Assembly: GCA_025963345.1 (NCBI GenBank)
Contig: JAOPUS010000258.1
Coordinates: 1 to 8,962, forward strand
Length of the DNA: 8,962 nt
Direction: 5' to 3'
Origin: Blastococcus sp.
Lineage (GTDB): Bacteria; Actinomycetota; Actinomycetes; Mycobacteriales; Geodermatophilaceae
Below are positions 6,304 to 8,962 of the stretch, piece after piece. Numbering within the stretch: position 1 is the stretch's first letter; every line of letters starts with the position of its first letter. Below the pieces are notes generated by a model. It saw nothing but the letters and a program-made list of their open reading frames with translations, did not search any database and was not told the origin of the DNA. The translations under genes were made by a program, and so were the position numbers.

Positions 6304-6531
6304 TCACGGCTTCTTACTGTTCCGGTTGGCTCCACCGCGGCTGCGCAGGGCGGCGCCGGACTCCGACAGCAGCCGGTGCACGAAGCCGTACGAGCGGTTC
6401 GTGGACGTGGCCAGAGAGCGGATGCTCTCGCCGCCGTCGTAGCGCTTGCGCAGGTCGTCGGCCAGCGTCGACCGGTCTCCCCCGGTGATGCGCTTGCCCT
6501 TGCCGAGATCCGCAGTGTTCGAGTCGGCCAT
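6304..6531 (-). CDS. Short helix-turn-helix protein (conserved actinobacterial type)
   Basis: A 75-residue basic protein. After about 20 polar residues comes a compact HTH: helix DDLRKRYDGG, then ESIRSLATSTNRSYGFVHRLLSESG (about 35-59), where SIRSLA and RSYGFVHRLL read as the turn and recognition helices. An Arg/Gly/Lys-rich tail (RSRGGANRNSKK) could bind DNA backbone. I recognise the pattern from small Streptomyces and other actinobacterial proteins annotated only as HTH domain-containing; no regulon is known to me. The frame is open to 6639, but ATG 6531 has GGAGGG 5 bases upstream and starts the conserved part. The gene sits alone after a 274-base spacer, 73 bases ahead of the enoyl-CoA hydratase gene, so it may regulate itself or that gene, but nothing in the sequence proves this. 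Confidence 0.87.
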   Translation of the reverse strand: MADSNTADLGKGKRITGGDRSTLADDLRKRYDGGESIRSLATSTNRSYGFVHRLLSESGAALRSRGGANRNSKKP

Positions 6532-6536
6532 GACTT

Positions 6537-6542
6537 CCCTCC
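6537..6542 (-). promoter_or_regulatory. Ribosome-binding site of the small HTH gene
   Basis: GGAGGG on the minus strand is 5 bases before ATG 6531. It selects that ATG over the longer open frame, whose extra residues are Pro/Arg/Gly-rich and unlike the family. Confidence 0.75.
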
Positions 6543-6698
6543 GTGTCAGCCGCCGGCCCACGTCAGCGCCGGACGGAGCCGCCCATGCCGGCCCCGGTGT
6601 TGGCTGTCCGTCCCTGAGCGCCGCCGTCCGGGTGACCACGGCATCCCGCGCCCATGATCACCCACCGGCCTGGAGTCGGCCATGTGAACGGTGACATC

Positions 6699-6715
6699 GC
6701 GGTCCTCCGGACCGC
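6699..6715 (-). terminator. Second hairpin downstream of ABC-F (possible terminator or RNA structure)
   Basis: GCGGTCC at 6699-6705 and GGACCGC at 6709-6715 form a perfect 7-base stem with a 3-base loop. No T-run follows on either strand. It lies 91 bases beyond the ABC-F stop, after the first hairpin, so it may be a back-up U-less terminator or part of the HTH leader. Confidence 0.3.
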
Positions 6716-6767
6716 ACCGCGGCACGAGCCGTTCCCCAGCGTCGCTGAGCCGGTCCGTCACGCCTGC

Positions 6768-6788
6768 GCGGAGCCCTCCGGGCCCCAC
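6768..6788 (-). terminator. Candidate U-less terminator of the ABC-F gene
   Basis: In minus-strand RNA the arms GUGGGGCCC and GGGCUCCGC pair over 9 bases, including two G-U pairs, around a GGA loop. The hairpin starts 17 bases after the ABC-F stop codon. The G-U pairs mean it is stable mainly in the minus-strand transcript, consistent with a function for ABC-F mRNA. There is no U tract, which is not unusual for actinobacterial terminators. Confidence 0.45.
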
Positions 6789-6805
6789 TCGGCGCGAACC
6801 TGTTG

Positions 6806-8407
6806 TCAGGCCAAGGAAACGAGGTCGGCGAAGTCCTCGCTCCAGCTGTCCTCGGTGCCGTCGGGCAGGAGGATGACCTTGTCGGGGTTCAGCGCGTGCA
6901 CCGCGCCCTCGTCGTGGGTGACCAGCACGATCGCGCCGGCGTAGGTGCGCAGCGCCTCGAGGACCTGCTCACGGCTGGCCGGGTCGAGGTTGTTCGTCGG
7001 CTCGTCGAGCAGCAGCACGTTGGCACCCGAGACGACCAGCGTGGCCATGGCCAGCCGGGTCCGCTCGCCGCCGGAGAGCGTCCCGGCGCGCTGGTCGACG
7101 GTCTCGCCGGAGAAGAGGAAGGCGCCCAGGATCCGGCGCAGCTCGGTGTCGGTGCTGTCGGGCGCCGCCGACCGCATCACCTCGAGCAGGCTGCGATCCA
7201 TGTCGATCGTCTCGTGCTCCTGCGCGTAGTAACCCACACGCAGGCCGTGACCGGCCTTGACCTCGCCGGTGTCCGGCAACTCGGTGCCGGCCAGCATCCG
7301 CAGCAGCGTCGTCTTCCCGGCCCCGTTGAGGCCGAGCACGACGACGCGGGTGCCGCGGTCCACGGCGAGGTCGACGTCGGTGAAGATCTCCAGCGAGCCG
7401 TAGCTCTTCGACAGCCCCTCGGCGGTGAGCGGCGTCCGGCCGCACGGGACCGGTGTCGGGAAGCGCAGCTTCGCGACCTTGTCCTGGACGCGGACGTCGG
7501 CCAGCCCCGAGGCCAGTCGCTCGGCCCGCTTGTCCATGCTCTTCGCGGCCTTGGCCTTGGTGGCCTTCGCCCGCATCTTGTCCGCCTGGGCGCTCAGCGT
7601 GTCGATCTTGCGCTCGGTGTTGGCCCGCTCCTGCTTACGGCGCCGCTCGTCGGTCTCCCGCTGCTGCAGGTACCGCTTCCAGCCGAGGTTGTAGATGTCG
7701 ACGGTGGCCCGGTTGGCATCCAGGTGCCAGACCTTGTTGACGACGGCCTCGAGCAGCTCGACATCGTGGCTGATGACGATCAGGCCGCCCCGATGGCCGG
7801 TCAGGAAGCCGCGCAGCCAGGTGATGGAGTCGGCGTCGAGGTGGTTCGTGGGCTCGTCGAGCAGCAGGGTCTCGGCGTCGGAGAACAGGATCCGGGCCAG
7901 CTCGACGCGACGGCGCTGACCGCCCGACAGCGTGCGCAACGGCTGTGCGAGCACCCGGTCGGGCAGGCCGAGGTTGGTGCAGATGCGGGCTGCGTCGCTC
8001 TCGGCGGCGTATCCGCCCATCGCGGCGAACTGGTCCTCCAGCCGGCCGTAGCGGCGCACCGCCTTGTCCCGCTCGTCGTCGTCGGCGGGCTCGGCCATGG
8101 CCACCTGGGCCTTGACCAGCTGGTTGCGCAGCACGTCCAGGCCCCGACCGGAGAGGACACGGTCGCTGGCGGTGATGTCCAGGTCGCCGCTGCGGGGATC
8201 CTGCGGCAGGTAGCCGATCTCACCGGCGATGTCCACCGAGCCCGCGTGCGGGATCCGCTCCTTCGCGAGCGTGGTGAGGGTCGTCGTCTTCCCGGCGCCG
8301 TTGCGGCCGACCAGGCCGATCCGGTCGCCCGGTTGCACACGGAGGCTGGCGTCGCTGATGAGGATTCGGGCGCCGGCGCGAAGCTCGAGGCCGGTCGTCG
8401 TGATCAC
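6806..8407 (-). CDS. ABC-F family ATPase (Rv1473-like, ribosome-associated)
   Basis: Soluble twin-ATPase protein without membrane domains. ABC-F proteins act at the ribosomal E site as translation factors or antibiotic-protection factors rather than transporters. Numbering from GTG 8407 gives 533 residues. Domain 1 has Walker A GRNGAGKT (34-41), signature LSGGQ (160-164), Walker B LLLDEPTNHLD (181-191) and His214. A charged, Lys/Arg/Ala-rich coiled linker (about 245-315) corresponds to the P-site tRNA interaction motif region. Domain 2 has Walker A GLNGAGKT (359-366), signature LSGGE (444-448), Walker B LLLDEPTNNLD (465-475) and His498. Both sites are intact. It resembles what I recall of Mycobacterium tuberculosis Rv1473, annotated as a macrolide-type ABC protein; resistance is not demonstrated. 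A longer start at GTG 8431 is possible, but the family N-terminus (ITTTGLELRAGAR) fits GTG 8407. It is divergent from the zinc-ribbon membrane gene. Confidence 0.93.
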   Translation of the reverse strand: MITTTGLELRAGARILISDASLRVQPGDRIGLVGRNGAGKTTTLTTLAKERIPHAGSVDIAGEIGYLPQDPRSGDLDITASDRVLSGRGLDVLRNQLVKAQVAMAEPADDDERDKAVRRYGRLEDQFAAMGGYAAESDAARICTNLGLPDRVLAQPLRTLSGGQRRRVELARILFSDAETLLLDEPTNHLDADSITWLRGFLTGHRGGLIVISHDVELLEAVVNKVWHLDANRATVDIYNLGWKRYLQQRETDERRRKQERANTERKIDTLSAQADKMRAKATKAKAAKSMDKRAERLASGLADVRVQDKVAKLRFPTPVPCGRTPLTAEGLSKSYGSLEIFTDVDLAVDRGTRVVVLGLNGAGKTTLLRMLAGTELPDTGEVKAGHGLRVGYYAQEHETIDMDRSLLEVMRSAAPDSTDTELRRILGAFLFSGETVDQRAGTLSGGERTRLAMATLVVSGANVLLLDEPTNNLDPASREQVLEALRTYAGAIVLVTHDEGAVHALNPDKVILLPDGTEDSWSEDFADLVSLA

Positions 8408-8414
8408 TGATCCC

Positions 8415-8420
8415 AGGGTA
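8415..8420 (-). promoter_or_regulatory. Candidate -10 element for a leaderless ABC-F mRNA
   Basis: TACCCT on the minus strand fits the actinobacterial TANNNT pattern and ends 7 bases before GTG 8407. No Shine-Dalgarno of normal strength precedes that GTG, only a GGGA. This arrangement fits transcription starting at or next to the start codon. No good -35 is visible. If correct, it also excludes the upstream GTG 8431, which would lie outside the mRNA. Confidence 0.35.
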
Positions 8421-8427
8421 GGCGTCC

Positions 8428-8495
8428 TCACCCGGATACCACGACCTCTGCGGGGGTGACATGGGCGGCATCACCCGCACGGGCGTGTCACCCGG
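8428..8495. promoter_or_regulatory. Cluster of TCACCCG-type motifs in the divergent promoter region
   Basis: TCACCCG occurs at 8428, 8471 and 8488 on the plus strand, and the related inverted GGGTGACA at 8454-8461. GGGTGACA at 8454-8461 and TGTCACCC at 8486-8493 make an exact 8-base inverted repeat, with another TCACCC between them. Four related half-sites within 68 bases between divergent genes suggest a regulator operator, but the regulator is unknown and chance in such GC-rich DNA is possible. Confidence 0.35.
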
Positions 8496-8506
8496 TGGAA
8501 CCGCCC

Positions 8507-8518
8507 CGCTCCGGAGCG
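8507..8518. repeat. Perfect 12-base palindrome upstream of the zinc-ribbon membrane gene
   Basis: CGCTCCGGAGCG reads identically on both strands. It ends 20 bases before the ATG at 8539, where a repressor site or a structured leader could act. The GC-rich background makes a chance occurrence possible. Confidence 0.3.
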
Positions 8519-8538
8519 CCGGGCACGAGGATGCGCGC

Positions 8539-8962
8539 ATGAACCCCACCGCGGGTCCCTGGGGACCGCCGTGCCCGGTCTGCGGCCGGCCGACAGCTGA
8601 CATCGGCGCTGGTCCGTGCCCCGTCTGCGGCCTACCGACCGCCGGGCAGGCCGCGGTCGTCATCGCCCGTATCGGCGTGACGCTGGCCGACATCGCCCGC
8701 GACCGGGACGCGCTGGTGGCCACCCTCCGGGCGGCCGCACCGGGAGCCGCGGCCATCGCGCCCCCTCCCGTGTCTTCGCACACACCGCCGTCCGCCGCGC
8801 CCGCCGCCCCGCCCACGCCCTGGTGGCCGCAAGGAACGGCGCCCTCTCCCCCCACGGCCCCGCACCGGCCGCGCCGCCGGCTCAGCCCGCAGCAGGTGCT
8901 CGTCGGGCTGGGCGCGCTGCTCGTCGTGGCCGCCGCCCTCGCGTTCGTCGCCGTCGCGTGGA
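8539..8962 (+). CDS. SCO7613-type membrane protein with N-terminal zinc ribbon (partial, 3' end outside window)
   Basis: Open from ATG 8539 to the end of the window without a stop, giving 141 residues. The N-terminus has two CPVCG knuckles, with Cys at 12, 15, 27 and 30, a classic four-cysteine zinc ribbon. A short helical segment (about 37-62, ARIGVTLADIARDRDALV) may be a coiled coil. A Pro/Ala/Ser-rich linker (about 63-112) and a basic PRRRL stretch follow. The first membrane helix then begins at LSPQQVLVGLGALLVVAAAL (about 117 onward). This layout matches large actinobacterial membrane proteins annotated as SCO7613 C-terminal domain-containing, which carry many further helices; the function is unknown. 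GAGG at 8527-8530 lies 8 bases before the ATG. The gene is divergent from ABC-F. Family assignment rests on the zinc ribbon plus the helix signature and would be settled by the missing part. Confidence 0.75.
   Translation, partial: MNPTAGPWGPPCPVCGRPTADIGAGPCPVCGLPTAGQAAVVIARIGVTLADIARDRDALVATLRAAAPGAAAIAPPPVSSHTPPSAAPAAPPTPWWPQGTAPSPPTAPHRPRRRLSPQQVLVGLGALLVVAAALAFVAVAW

Larger units (their letters stand above)
6532..6805. other. Intergenic spacer between ABC-F and HTH genes
   Basis: This 274-base stretch is the longest gene-free segment in the window. It holds two hairpins near the ABC-F end (6768-6788 and 6699-6715) and the HTH ribosome-binding site at the other end. Open frames cross it on both strands, but their products are Arg/Pro/Gly-rich, lack ribosome-binding sites and resemble no family I know. 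The promoter for the HTH gene should lie here, yet no clear -35/-10 pair is visible. A TGATCA palindrome occurs at 6655-6660. Confidence 0.6.

Noticed and set aside
5010..6488. A 492-codon plus-strand open frame across the exporter, crotonase and HTH genes
   Set aside because: It crosses three well-supported minus-strand genes, is low-complexity in character and has no recognisable motif.
6546..6788. An 80-codon minus-strand open frame in the ABC-F/HTH spacer
   Set aside because: It begins inside the terminator-like hairpin, has no ribosome-binding site and encodes a low-complexity Arg/Gly/Pro product.
6654..6944. A 96-codon plus-strand open frame overlapping the ABC-F 3' end
   Set aside because: More than a third lies opposite ABC-F codons. 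There is no ribosome-binding site or recognisable domain.
6803..8410. A 535-codon open frame antisense to the ABC-F gene
   Set aside because: Its product is a Gly/Val/Gln/His/Arg-rich mirror of the ABC-F codons with no domain and no ribosome-binding site. Long antisense frames are expected at this GC content.
8220..8855. A minus-strand open frame running opposite the zinc-ribbon gene into ABC-F
   Set aside because: It conflicts with the zinc ribbon and membrane helix on the plus strand and with the ABC-F start. The product is low complexity.
1..8962. A defence island, biosynthetic cluster or mobile element
   Set aside because: I looked for transposases, integrases, nuclease or toxin motifs, modular synthases, direct-repeat arrays and tRNA genes, and found none. 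The gene content is typical chromosomal.

Overview
The window is about 9 kb of very GC-rich DNA with dense coding, GTG starts in most genes and stop/start overlaps. Together with protein families such as an Rv1473-like ABC-F ATPase, a short actinobacterial helix-turn-helix protein and an SCO7613-type membrane protein, this points to a high-GC actinobacterium. The last protein resembles those I associate with Geodermatophilaceae (Blastococcus, Geodermatophilus, Modestobacter); that family assignment is an inference from memory, not a search result. I see no insertion sequence, phage gene, CRISPR array, tRNA or rRNA. It looks like an ordinary chromosomal region of housekeeping and moderately conserved genes.

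Layout. Bases 1-1838 read rightward: the 3' end of aconitase A, an SDR-family protein whose start overlaps the aconitase stop, and a two-domain CbiX/sirohydrochlorin chelatase. The chelatase's likely start lies just after a strong hairpin. From 1835 to 8407 every gene reads leftward. In transcription order these are an ABC-F ATPase (8407-6806), a 274-bp spacer with terminator-like hairpins, a 75-residue HTH protein, an enoyl-CoA hydratase/isomerase, a type IV ABC exporter half-transporter, an NTF2-like (SgcJ/EcaC/SnoaL) protein coupled by a GTGA overlap to a 3-mercaptopyruvate-type sulfurtransferase, and a three-helix small membrane protein. The small membrane protein converges on the chelatase, and the two share one CTAG as both stop codons. 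At 8539 a rightward gene begins, divergent from ABC-F, and runs off the window. It encodes a four-cysteine zinc ribbon, a proline/alanine linker and a first membrane helix.

How the genes fit together. The best-supported transcription units are aconitase-SDR(-chelatase) and the NTF2-like/sulfurtransferase pair. ABC-F appears to be a single gene, possibly with a leaderless mRNA. There is no obvious shared pathway. Sirohydrochlorin chelation (siroheme for sulfite/nitrite reductase) and the sulfurtransferase both touch sulfur metabolism but lie in opposing units. I found no convincing undescribed system. The observations most worth a second look are the hairpin that contains the ribosome-binding site of the chelatase, the SDR protein lacking the Tyr/Lys catalytic pair, the enoyl-CoA hydratase with Gln at one catalytic Glu position, and a cluster of TCACCCG motifs in the divergent promoter region.
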